11,290 bases of DNA from Vibrio tasmaniensis 1F-187 (GTDB lineage: Bacteria; Pseudomonadota; Gammaproteobacteria; Enterobacterales; Vibrionaceae), in assembly GCF_000272405.2 (NCBI RefSeq), contig NZ_AJZM02000162.1, forward strand, positions 1-11,290, read 5' to 3'. Under the pieces are notes generated by a model that saw only the letters and a program-made list of their open reading frames with translations, was not told the origin of the DNA and did not search any database. Numbering within the stretch: position 1 is the first letter of the stretch; every line of letters starts with the position of its first letter. The translations under genes and the position numbers were made by a program. Below are positions 1 to 7,043 of this stretch, in pieces.

Positions 1-1
1 C

Positions 2-610
2 CCGGCCGTTATCGTCTACTTACTCGCGGTAAAAGCAGGAGTGGTTGGAGGGTATCGCTTAATACTCACTGGTATTGGGGTCGGGTCCATTTTGAGTGCG
101 CTGAACAGCCTGATGTTAGTTAAGGGTAATTTGGACAATGCCATTTTGGCTAATCTATGGCTTGCAGGATCACTGCATGCTAGGACATGGACACATGTTT
201 ATCCTGTACTTATAGGGGTATTTCTCCTCCTCCCTTTTATGATGATGCTAAAGCGTGCGCTTGCCATGATAGAGATGGGGGATGACATCGCAACTCAGCT
301 GGGTATCCGAGTAGAGCGAGTCCGTCTTTCTATGATTTTCTTTGCTGTGGTCTTAGCCGCATTCGCGACAGGAGCTGCTGGACCTATTGCCTTTATTGCC
401 CTTGCTGCTCCTCAATTAGTTGGTCGATTGAGAAAGTCGCGAGCATTATCCTTATTCTCCTCAGCTCTTATGGGCGCGTTGTTGGTCTTAACTGCGGACG
501 TTTTAATTCAATGGTTACCTTTTCAAGCAAGCGTGCCCATAGGCAGGATGACGGGTATTGTTGGTGGCATATATTTAATTTGGCTATTGACCCGATCTCG
601 CCAGTTTTAA
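2..610 (+). CDS. Iron-siderophore ABC transporter permease, FecCD/FepG (ViuG-like), 5'-truncated
   Basis: This is the C-terminal 202 residues of an inner-membrane permease of the FecCD family, which carries ferric siderophores from the periplasm into the cytoplasm with an ATPase of the FepC/FecE type. The frame is open from the first bases of the window, so the start lies to the left. The GTG at 41 is an internal codon and not the start. Visible family features are several hydrophobic helices, a TGIGVGSILSALNSL-like helix, the W-aGSL segment, the cytoplasmic coupling stretch with 'LGIRVERVR', the conserved 'GPIAFIALAAPQ' (His of the usual PH motif is Gln here) and the late 'VPIGRMTGIVGG' helix. 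In V. cholerae, viuG is followed by viuC; here an NRPS gene follows, and a viuC-like ATPase comes after it. Assignment to the family is firm. The exact substrate is inferred from the neighbours. Confidence 0.93.
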   Translation, partial: PAVIVYLLAVKAGVVGGYRLILTGIGVGSILSALNSLMLVKGNLDNAILANLWLAGSLHARTWTHVYPVLIGVFLLLPFMMMLKRALAMIEMGDDIATQLGIRVERVRLSMIFFAVVLAAFATGAAGPIAFIALAAPQLVGRLRKSRALSLFSSALMGALLVLTADVLIQWLPFQASVPIGRMTGIVGGIYLIWLLTRSRQF

Positions 611-637
611 GCATAGGTATACATATCTTAATTAATA

Positions 638-660
638 CAAATGAGAATGCTTTACATTAA
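638..660 (+). promoter_or_regulatory. Fur-box-like operator upstream of the NRPS gene
   Basis: Positions 642-656 read TGAGAAT-G-CTTTACA. Against the 7-1-7 Fur consensus TGATAAT-n-ATTATCA this matches 6 of 7 bases in the left half and 4 of 7 in the right. A second TGAGAAT half-site lies at 668-674. The site overlaps the proposed -35 element, as expected for iron repression of a siderophore gene. The match is imperfect and was made by eye. Confidence 0.5.
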
Positions 661-679
661 GTTTTATTGAGAATAAAGT
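651..679 (+). promoter_or_regulatory. Probable sigma-70 promoter for the NRPS gene
   Basis: TTTACA at 651-656 (5 of 6 to TTGACA) is followed after 17 bases by TAAAGT at 674-679 (4 of 6 to TATAAT). A start near 686 would give a leader of about 110 bases before the ATG at 798. It overlaps the Fur-like site, which supports iron control. No clear terminator follows the permease, so read-through from upstream is also possible. Confidence 0.45.
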
Positions 680-797
680 AAGCCACTGATTTTAATAAGC
701 GTAGAGCTTAGAGCCTCCCCCAGAATACTTGTACTTTAAAGGCAGCTTTAGCTTCAAAAAGGACAGTTCTGAATTCTTTCAGACAGGAGAAAGGAAC

Positions 798-3700
798 ATG
801 ATATTTAACTCGCATCACTCGAAGGAAAAGAGTGGATTTGGCAACGCAGTGACAGATTTTGAAGAACGAGTTTGGATGCACCATCAGCAGCATGAAGATT
901 CTGCTCAATACTCAGCTGCTTACCGTCTAGCTGGGGAAGTCAACATTGGTCGCTTGGTTTCTTCGTTGAGTAAAATTTCTCAATTCGTCCCATCCCTTAA
1001 TGTTTGTTATCAATTTGATGAGGATGCAGGTTTAGTTAAATTTCACGGTAATGAATTTTCTCAGACGATTAATATTGAAGCTGTTGATTCAGTTCAAGAT
1101 GCTATTTCCCACCTGCAAGCTAATCAATCAACCCCTATAGCGCTGGAATCTCAGTCAGGAATCCAATTTACGGTTTACATTTGCGCAGAGCAAGATGTGG
1201 TGTTAGGTGTAGTTTCTCACCAAATTTTGAGTGGTGAAGTGTGCTGGAAAGAAATATTCGAAGTTGTGAGTGCTTTATATAATCATGGCCTTTGCACCAT
1301 AGAGCAGAGAAAGCAGCCCACAGAGATAGGAGGTTTCACGCCAATTCAAAAGCTTGAAGCTCTTTCGACATCTTATTTGCCATGGATTAAGCGTTCTACA
1401 CAGGATATTGACTTAGTACAAACCGGTGTCAGTGAAAATGTTTGTTCGTATTTACAAGCATCAGTACCACGTAAGTTTACGACTTCTATTCAAAGAGAGA
1501 TCTTCGAGAACCGCCTTGGTAGGACGATGAACGAAGTAGAAATCCTCTCAGCTACTGCGGTGCTGTTCGCTCGTTACATCACCGAGTCTAATGATCTCGA
1601 TAGTCTTGATGTGTTCATGCCGGTTGATATCAGTCAGAAAAATCGAGAAATTAATGGCGCGATGATTGAGACTGGTTTGACTCATCTCTGTTTAGGGCAG
1701 CCAATTTCAGACTTAGGCCAAGCTGTTGGCGACCTTACTATGAGGCTAACCGCTGCTCAGTCTAAGACCATCGAGTCAACAGAGTTTTCTCAATCAGCAG
1801 CTTTAGTGACTTGGCTTGTAGATCCGTCTGACTATTTGTCACTTGACGATGTAGAGGCTGTGAAATTACCGACCGCACCGCTTCATCCGAAGTTTGAAAT
1901 CTCTCTTGCGGTTGGCATTAACCGACAAGGTGCCCTGTCATTTGAGTTAGTTACGGGGGCAACGGTTTCTCCTCACTTAGGTGCGTTTCTATTTGAGCAA
2001 TTTATTGCCTACATTGATGGCCAAAAAGTCACTAAACCTGCATTGGCAAAGCAGGATGTAAAAGCAGCACCGTTGGTGAATGAAAGTGCCGAGCCAGTTT
2101 CAATTTTTGAAAAGGCAATACTCACTGAATTTAGAGATGCACTTTCTATAGAAAGCATGAACAAAGACGATGACTTCTTTGATTTTGGTGGTCATTCGCT
2201 TATTGGTACTCGAGTCATTGGTCGCTTGTTGAAGGACCATGGGATTGAAGTGAGCATTGAAGACTTATTCACCTACCGAACTGCGACTGAACTGGCTAAG
2301 CGCGCTAAGCCAATAAATCCCACGGTTATGCCGGCATCAGTTGAAGCATCAAGTCCCGTTTCTGAGATAAATTCTACTGCCGAACTCATTTTGGCTGAGT
2401 TTAAAGAGGCGTTAGCTTCGGATACGATGACAGTAACGGACGATTTCTTTGACTTCGGAGGGCACTCATTGATTGCAACTCGAGTTATTGGTCGCTTGCT
2501 GACTCACCATAGTATTGAAATCAGCATTAATGATCTTTTTGGCAACCCGACGGCTCAATCGCTTGCCGAACAAGCTGTGCCGAAAAGTACCGAGTTTATT
2601 GAGTCTTCGGCATCTCTTACCGATGTTGGTTCTACACTTGCTCCATTGTCACTCGCTCAGAATTCTCTGTGGAAGGCGATTCCAAAATACGCCAAATTTG
2701 GACTCAATACGATTTTTAACTTACCGTTTGTTTTACGCTTTTTCGATGAATTGGATGAAGTGGCTTTTGGGGAAGCTTGCCGCGATATTCTAGTTCGTCA
2801 TGCCACTCTAAGAAGCCATTTTTATGAACATAATGGTAATCCATGCCAACAAGTGGTTGATGTCAGTGACATCGGCAATTACAAATGGTTTTGGACTTCA
2901 GATGAATGTGAAATCGAAGATAGGGATGAGTTTCTTAAACAAGAGGCAATCCATCCCTTTGATTTAGAGAAGGAGTTCCCTCTTCGAGTAAGATTCATCC
3001 GTTGCAAGGATACGGGGCAGCAGTTCTTGTCCTTCTTGTTCCACCATATTGTTCAAGATGAATGGTCAGTGAATTTGATGATGGATGAGCTTAATTTAGC
3101 TTATAAACTGCGCGTTCAAGGTCAATCACCGGAATGGAGACATGAAGCTCTTCCAATGCACGAGTATGCTCGTATGCAGAGAGGTTCTGGAACACATCAG
3201 AAGCACCTCGATTATTGGTTGGATAATCTAAAAGATGTGCCGTGGTCTACCCCTATATTCCCTAAGAGTCACCCTTTATCAGAGAAGGCTGATCCTCAAG
3301 GGGCTAAAGGTGGTTGGGTTATCGTTGAAATTGAAGATAACGTAAGGGATGGGTTATATGCACTTGCCAAGCAGCAAAGCGCATCGCTATTCAATGTTGT
3401 TTATGCATCTATTGCAGCGGCACTCAATGTTGTTGGTGCACCCAATAAGCTCATAGTAGGAACCTCGGCTTCGGGCCGACAAGACGTTGAGTATTATGAC
3501 ACGATAGGTTACTTCACCACCGTAGTGGCGCATTTAGTGAATTTTGAACGCGTCCGTACGGTGGCTGAACTGGTAGCCCAAGTGAAACATACGATTAATG
3601 ATTCTATGCCATATGGCGATATTCCTATCGACCTTATTGAAGAAGGTTTGGTTGGGGGGGATCCCGATGTGGATGGGCACATGTTCGAAGTCTTTATTCA

Positions 3701-4013
3701 ACTTCACGCCAAAAGTAAATTTAGTGGTGCTTTTGAATTGTCTAATGGTGACAAAATCAACTTCCAGCAGGTTGATTCAGATCGAAGCGAATCTGGTTTA
3801 GGACTTCAGTTCGAAGTGTTAGAAGAAACCGTCAATGATGAGCAGGTGCTACGTGTAATGATGAGCTACCTTACTGAAAACTACAGTCAAGCTCAGGTTG
3901 ATCTTCTGTGTGACACACTAAGAGCTCTGTTTGCAGAATTTGCTTTGAGCTCAAAGGGGGAGCAGTTGCTCGAAGCAATTAAAGACCGCGTGGTTGAACC
4001 CGCAATGTTCTAA
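798..4013 (+). CDS. Siderophore NRPS, C - PCP - PCP - C architecture (VibF C-terminal-half-like)
   Basis: This cytoplasmic nonribosomal peptide synthetase subunit has 1071 residues. The start is ATG 798, preceded by a strong AGGAG/AAGGAA ribosome site at 785-796; an in-frame ATG at 729 lacks one. Domains by eye: condensation-like domain 1 (about 15-420), carrier 1 (about 430-505, phosphopantetheine Ser467 in GGHSL), carrier 2 (about 520-595, Ser557 in GGHSL) and condensation domain 2 (about 610-1060). Domain 2 has RHATLR, then HHIVQDE at 749-755 with catalytic His750, and a late 'GRQDVEYYDTIGYF' segment. Domain 1 reads SHQILSG at 140-146 where HHxxxDG is expected, so it is probably inactive. 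VibF of vibriobactin ends in C1-PCP-C2, and its C1 was reported as dispensable; this protein resembles that half with the carrier doubled. It has no adenylation, cyclization or thioesterase domain. A loaded chain probably arrives from a partner protein and is released by domain 2 onto a free amine. The product is not determinable from this window. Confidence 0.9.
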   Translation: MIFNSHHSKEKSGFGNAVTDFEERVWMHHQQHEDSAQYSAAYRLAGEVNIGRLVSSLSKISQFVPSLNVCYQFDEDAGLVKFHGNEFSQTINIEAVDSVQDAISHLQANQSTPIALESQSGIQFTVYICAEQDVVLGVVSHQILSGEVCWKEIFEVVSALYNHGLCTIEQRKQPTEIGGFTPIQKLEALSTSYLPWIKRSTQDIDLVQTGVSENVCSYLQASVPRKFTTSIQREIFENRLGRTMNEVEILSATAVLFARYITESNDLDSLDVFMPVDISQKNREINGAMIETGLTHLCLGQPISDLGQAVGDLTMRLTAAQSKTIESTEFSQSAALVTWLVDPSDYLSLDDVEAVKLPTAPLHPKFEISLAVGINRQGALSFELVTGATVSPHLGAFLFEQFIAYIDGQKVTKPALAKQDVKAAPLVNESAEPVSIFEKAILTEFRDALSIESMNKDDDFFDFGGHSLIGTRVIGRLLKDHGIEVSIEDLFTYRTATELAKRAKPINPTVMPASVEASSPVSEINSTAELILAEFKEALASDTMTVTDDFFDFGGHSLIATRVIGRLLTHHSIEISINDLFGNPTAQSLAEQAVPKSTEFIESSASLTDVGSTLAPLSLAQNSLWKAIPKYAKFGLNTIFNLPFVLRFFDELDEVAFGEACRDILVRHATLRSHFYEHNGNPCQQVVDVSDIGNYKWFWTSDECEIEDRDEFLKQEAIHPFDLEKEFPLRVRFIRCKDTGQQFLSFLFHHIVQDEWSVNLMMDELNLAYKLRVQGQSPEWRHEALPMHEYARMQRGSGTHQKHLDYWLDNLKDVPWSTPIFPKSHPLSEKADPQGAKGGWVIVEIEDNVRDGLYALAKQQSASLFNVVYASIAAALNVVGAPNKLIVGTSASGRQDVEYYDTIGYFTTVVAHLVNFERVRTVAELVAQVKHTINDSMPYGDIPIDLIEEGLVGGDPDVDGHMFEVFIQLHAKSKFSGAFELSNGDKINFQQVDSDRSESGLGLQFEVLEETVNDEQVLRVMMSYLTENYSQAQVDLLCDTLRALFAEFALSSKGEQLLEAIKDRVVEPAMF
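2085..2590 (+). repeat. Tandem duplicated carrier (PCP) domain segment inside the NRPS gene
   Basis: Two carrier domains lie about 90 residues apart (Ser467 and Ser557). Over a 46-residue core starting at DDFFDFGGHSL, about 33 residues are identical between copies, including an unbroken 12-residue run across the phosphopantetheine site and the following TRVIGRLL. The DNA differs at many third positions (for example tcg versus tca for the active Ser), so this is not a very recent copy. Both copies keep the Ser and should both be modified by the downstream transferase. Confidence 0.85.
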
Positions 4014-4058
4014 AACCGTAGGTAGATTACTCGTCCAAGAAACCATGCGTAACCTTGA

Positions 4059-4094
4059 GCAGCATCAAGTCTATTCTTGATGCTGCGCTTTCCC
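4059..4094 (+). terminator. Stem-loop after the NRPS gene, possible weak terminator
   Basis: A perfect 11-bp inverted repeat (GCAGCATCAAG at 4059-4069, CTTGATGCTGC at 4076-4086) has a 6-base loop. Only a short pyrimidine run (CTTTCCC) follows rather than a strong T tract. It lies 45 bases after the NRPS stop and 110 bases before the ATPase start. It may partly terminate transcription or protect the 3' end of the NRPS message. Confidence 0.5.
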
Positions 4095-4196
4095 AAGTAA
4101 CTGAATGGCTAGAGCTATTGAGTTAAGCAATCAAACAGCTAATTGGCTAAATAAGCAAATAGTTAAAGGTTACTTAGGGGATATTGTTTAACTTAA

Positions 4197-5024
4197 ATGA
4201 ATCAGAAGTTTATGAGCCTATCGACACCGGTTAAATCCAACATTACCTCTCGACTAAATGGAAATAACCTTAAACTTGCATACGATAATCGCGTTATTTG
4301 TGAAAATCTCGAACTTAATATTCCTGAAGGTAAATTTACGGTCATTGTCGGACCCAACGGGTGCGGAAAGTCTACCTTATTGAGAAGCTTGTGCCGCTTG
4401 TTGAAACCTTCTCAAGGTAAAATTTGTCTTGATGGTCAGAATATTCAAAAGGTGCCAGCTAAAGAGTTGGCGAGAGAGTTAGGGTTACTGCCGCAAAGCT
4501 CACAAGCTCCTGAAGGGATTCGAGTCGTTGATTTGGTGGCAAGAGGTCGCTACCCGCATCAAAAACTGTTTAAGCAGTGGAGCATAGATGATCAAGAGGT
4601 GGTCTTTCAAGCGATGGAAGATACTGGTGTCACCGATTTGGCCGAGAGGCAGGTCGATGAACTCTCTGGAGGTCAGAAACAACGAGTTTGGATCGCCATG
4701 GTATTAGCGCAAAAGACACCGATAGTATTACTTGATGAGCCAACAACTTATTTGGACGTCGCACACCAGATTGATTTGTTGGAGTTGTTCCGTAGCCTCA
4801 ATAGAGAAAAAAAACATACTATCGTTGCCGTGCTGCATGATTTGAATCAAGCCTGTCGTTATGCAGATCACCTGATTGCATTTGCTGGTGGAGAAATTGT
4901 CGCGCAAGGCGAACCTAAGTCTTTAATTGACGCCAAACTCGTTAAGCAAGTATTTGGCTTAGATAGCGTTATTATTGATGATCCTGTAAGTCATACTCCA
5001 TTGATTGTGCCTCTGGGGAAGTAA
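4197..5024 (+). CDS. Iron-siderophore ABC transporter ATP-binding protein, FepC/FecE (ViuC-like)
   Basis: This 275-residue cytoplasmic ATPase would power the FecCD-type permease encoded upstream. It has every nucleotide-binding motif: Walker A GPNGCGKST at 52-60, Q-loop Gln100 (LLPQ), signature LSGGQKQR at 156-163, Walker B IVLLDEP with Asp180 and Glu181, and the switch His214 in VLHDLN. The 'ARGRYPH' segment after the Q-loop is typical of iron-siderophore ATPases. The start is uncertain. ATG 4197 has only a distant AGGGGA (4176-4181), and ATG 4212, giving a protein five residues shorter, has no better site. The transferase gene begins 5 bases after the stop, so the two are very likely co-transcribed. 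A hairpin separates it from the NRPS gene. Family assignment is firm; the ferric siderophore is inferred from context. Confidence 0.95.
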   Translation: MNQKFMSLSTPVKSNITSRLNGNNLKLAYDNRVICENLELNIPEGKFTVIVGPNGCGKSTLLRSLCRLLKPSQGKICLDGQNIQKVPAKELARELGLLPQSSQAPEGIRVVDLVARGRYPHQKLFKQWSIDDQEVVFQAMEDTGVTDLAERQVDELSGGQKQRVWIAMVLAQKTPIVLLDEPTTYLDVAHQIDLLELFRSLNREKKHTIVAVLHDLNQACRYADHLIAFAGGEIVAQGEPKSLIDAKLVKQVFGLDSVIIDDPVSHTPLIVPLGK

Positions 5025-5029
5025 CTCGT

Positions 5030-5731
5030 ATGACTTTTTTGTCAGGTTTGCAATTGCTCACCTTTGGTTCGCAAAATATTAAGGTTTGGCAGTACCACTT
5101 TGAACGACAAAGGTATACAGATTGCCTTTTTCAAGAACTTGACGTCGCGTTACCAAATGAAATGAAGCGTTCAGTAACTAAACGAAAAGCGGAGTTTATT
5201 GCCGGTCGCAGGGCGGCATTGCACGCATTACGCATTGAAGGGTGTGATTGCCTCGAACTGCCCATCGGTGAACACCGATCACCGGTTTGGCCCGAGGGTT
5301 GGATTGGAAGCATTTCTCATACCGATGATCTAGCGGTAGCGACGGTCAGTTCATTAAGTGACGTGAGCTTTGTTGGTTTGGATGTTGAAGAGCTCATCAA
5401 CGAAAACCAGGTTATGTCACTCATGCCTATGTTTGTTAGCCCTCAAGAAATAAAGCACTTAGCCGGGACTCACCTTCCCATTCAATGGTTTGTCACCTTA
5501 GTGTTCTCTGCTAAGGAAAGTATTTTTAAAGCCATCTATCCCTATGTTAAGACTTATTTAGAGTTCAGCGACTCAAAGCTAATGAGTATCGATATGGATA
5601 AAGGCGAGGCACATTTTCAACTGTGTGAGCGCGGAGAAAAGGCGTTTGGCGAAGCACTAAATCTGTGTGTGTATTTCTTTTTTAAGCAAGGTAAAGTTTA
5701 TACATTGGTACGCGAACCTCGCCAAGCTTGA
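5030..5731 (+). CDS. 4'-phosphopantetheinyl transferase, EntD/VibD family
   Basis: This enzyme transfers 4'-phosphopantetheine from coenzyme A to the active Ser of carrier domains, which turns apo siderophore synthetases into their active form. The 233-residue length fits the EntD/VibD group. Visible motifs are KRKAEFIAGRRAAL near 51-64, the RSPVWPEGWIGSISHT stretch at 83-98, the magnesium-binding GLDVE at 116-120 (Asp118, Glu120) and the catalytic FSAKES with Lys162-Glu163. GGGGAAG at 5015-5021 is a well-spaced ribosome site inside the end of the ATPase gene, and only 5 bases separate the two genes. Its natural targets would include Ser467 and Ser557 of the NRPS in this window and an aryl carrier protein encoded elsewhere. 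In V. cholerae, vibD also follows viuC, which supports orthology to VibD. Confidence 0.94.
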   Translation: MTFLSGLQLLTFGSQNIKVWQYHFERQRYTDCLFQELDVALPNEMKRSVTKRKAEFIAGRRAALHALRIEGCDCLELPIGEHRSPVWPEGWIGSISHTDDLAVATVSSLSDVSFVGLDVEELINENQVMSLMPMFVSPQEIKHLAGTHLPIQWFVTLVFSAKESIFKAIYPYVKTYLEFSDSKLMSIDMDKGEAHFQLCERGEKAFGEALNLCVYFFFKQGKVYTLVREPRQA

Positions 5732-5803
5732 TTTGATCCAAGAAATTGTTTGTATATATTTCTAAGTCTTTTTGTACCTAAATGTGGACTATTGGCATTA
5801 TTT

Positions 5804-5825
5804 GGGGCTCATGTGCCTTTTTCTT
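5804..5825 (+). terminator. Possible weak terminator after the transferase gene
   Basis: GGGGC at 5804-5808 can pair with GCCTT at 5815-5819 (two G-U pairs) around a TCATGT loop, and the strand runs into TTTTTCTT. The stem is short, so this is a tentative end for the siderophore transcript. Confidence 0.27.
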
Positions 5826-5894
5826 AAGATACATCTTGTTGATATCATTTATTTTTTCTAGCATGTAACTAAGAGAAATGGATTAGAGGCTCTA

Positions 5895-6926
5895 ATGATA
5901 ATCTGGTTACAACTCAAACGTTGGGTCAAAGCGAATATCTTTGTTTTGAATGGTAAAAACCTACTGTTTACTTTCCTCGGCTACGTGTTTTTATCGTGGT
6001 CGACATTGTATTTAGCGGGTGAAACGGACTTAACCAACTCGTTTACTACATTTGCATACTATTTAGTCGTGACGGCTTCTACGGTTGGTTATGGCGATTT
6101 GTCACCGACGACGGAAGCGGGGCGATGGATTGTTATTTTGTTTGTTATCCCTGGAGGGCTCAGCCTTTTCGCTGCTTTACTGGGTAAGGTGGCAACAGAA
6201 GGTGTTGAATATTGGCGAGCGGGCTTGTTAGGTAAAAGGAGAGTTAGAGTGGAAAACCACATTTTGATGTTGGGGTGGAATGAACAAAGAACCATTCATC
6301 TCATCCGTATGCTGCAACATGAAGAAACGGGCAAGCGACCAATCGTATTATGTACGCGTTCAGATATCGAAAATCCGTTACCCGGTGAGATCAATTTCGT
6401 TAAGGTCAACAGCTACACCGATGGTAAAGAGATGGAGAAAACGGGCATTGAGTCAGCCAGCTGTATTCTTATTGATAACCCTGAAGACGACATCACGCTG
6501 TCTGCAGCGCTTTATTGTGCGAACCGAAACCCTAAGGCTCATCTTCTGGTTTACTTTAAAGATGAGGCGTTGAGCGATTTACTGCATCAACATTGCCCAA
6601 ACTCTGAATGTATTCCGGCAGTGGGTGCCGAAATGCTGGCTAAAGCTGCGGTTGATCCCGGTTCAAGTGCACTTCATCAAGAGCTTTTAAGCTCAACTAG
6701 AGGTATGACACAGTATTCGACGTATTACCCTAAAGATGCCGAACCTGTAACCGTCGCGCCTATTTTCTCTGTATTCAAAGAGAAGTATAAAGCAACGCTG
6801 ATCGCGATTGATACGGGGAGTGGTATAGAGCTTAATCCGGAGTTAGACCAAGTTGTCAGCAGCGGCACTAAGTTGTTTTACATTGCCGATGAGCGAATTG
6901 ATCATTTCGATTGGAAAGGCTTTTAG
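5895..6926 (+). CDS. Potassium channel, two-helix pore with cytoplasmic RCK domain (MthK/Kch type)
   Basis: This 343-residue inner-membrane ion channel subunit has one transmembrane helix near residues 22-42, a pore loop with the potassium selectivity filter TVGYGD at 63-68, and a second helix near 78-97. An RCK/TrkA-N-like cytoplasmic domain then starts around residue 118 with 'HILMLGWNEQ', matching the GWSE-type turn of MthK-like RCK domains rather than the classical GxGxxG. A short C-terminal region with 'GSGIELNP' and 'LFYIADER' resembles an RCK-C module. Such subunits form tetrameric channels gated by ligands bound to the RCK ring; the ligand cannot be read here. The start has AGAGG at 5885-5889, five bases from the ATG. 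It is probably unrelated to siderophore synthesis: 163 bases separate it from the transferase, and a strong terminator follows. Confidence 0.93.
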   Translation: MIIWLQLKRWVKANIFVLNGKNLLFTFLGYVFLSWSTLYLAGETDLTNSFTTFAYYLVVTASTVGYGDLSPTTEAGRWIVILFVIPGGLSLFAALLGKVATEGVEYWRAGLLGKRRVRVENHILMLGWNEQRTIHLIRMLQHEETGKRPIVLCTRSDIENPLPGEINFVKVNSYTDGKEMEKTGIESASCILIDNPEDDITLSAALYCANRNPKAHLLVYFKDEALSDLLHQHCPNSECIPAVGAEMLAKAAVDPGSSALHQELLSSTRGMTQYSTYYPKDAEPVTVAPIFSVFKEKYKATLIAIDTGSGIELNPELDQVVSSGTKLFYIADERIDHFDWKGF

Positions 6927-6953
6927 ACGGCTATTTAGTCTCTCCTGAAGCGA

Positions 6954-6980
6954 AAGAAGGCCTCATTGTGAGGCCTTCTT
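6954..6980. terminator. Strong palindromic bidirectional terminator
   Basis: A perfect 12-bp stem (AAGAAGGCCTCA / TGAGGCCTTCTT) has a TTG loop. It lies 28 bases past the channel stop and 64 bases past the stop of the opposing YecA-like gene. The A-rich left flank and the TTCTT end give short T runs on both strands, as expected for a terminator shared by convergent genes. Confidence 0.85.
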
Positions 6981-7043
6981 ACTATCGTTCGATATAGCGC
7001 AGCTTATTTCTCTTATATCTCTCGCTTTAGAGAGAATGGAAAA

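Noticed and set aside
729..797. Upstream in-frame ATG at 729 as the start of the NRPS gene
   Set aside because: No ribosome site precedes it, while ATG 798 has an excellent AGGAG/AAGGAA site; the extra 23 residues look like leader DNA.
5893..5908. Fur-like half-site (ATGATAATC) at the potassium channel start
   Set aside because: Only one half matches; the other half is poor, and the bases are explained by the start codon and the first codons.
7018..7035. TCTCTC / GAGAGA hairpin as a terminator for the minus-strand YecA-like gene
   Set aside because: No T tract follows on the minus strand, and the much stronger palindrome at 6954-6980 already serves this role.
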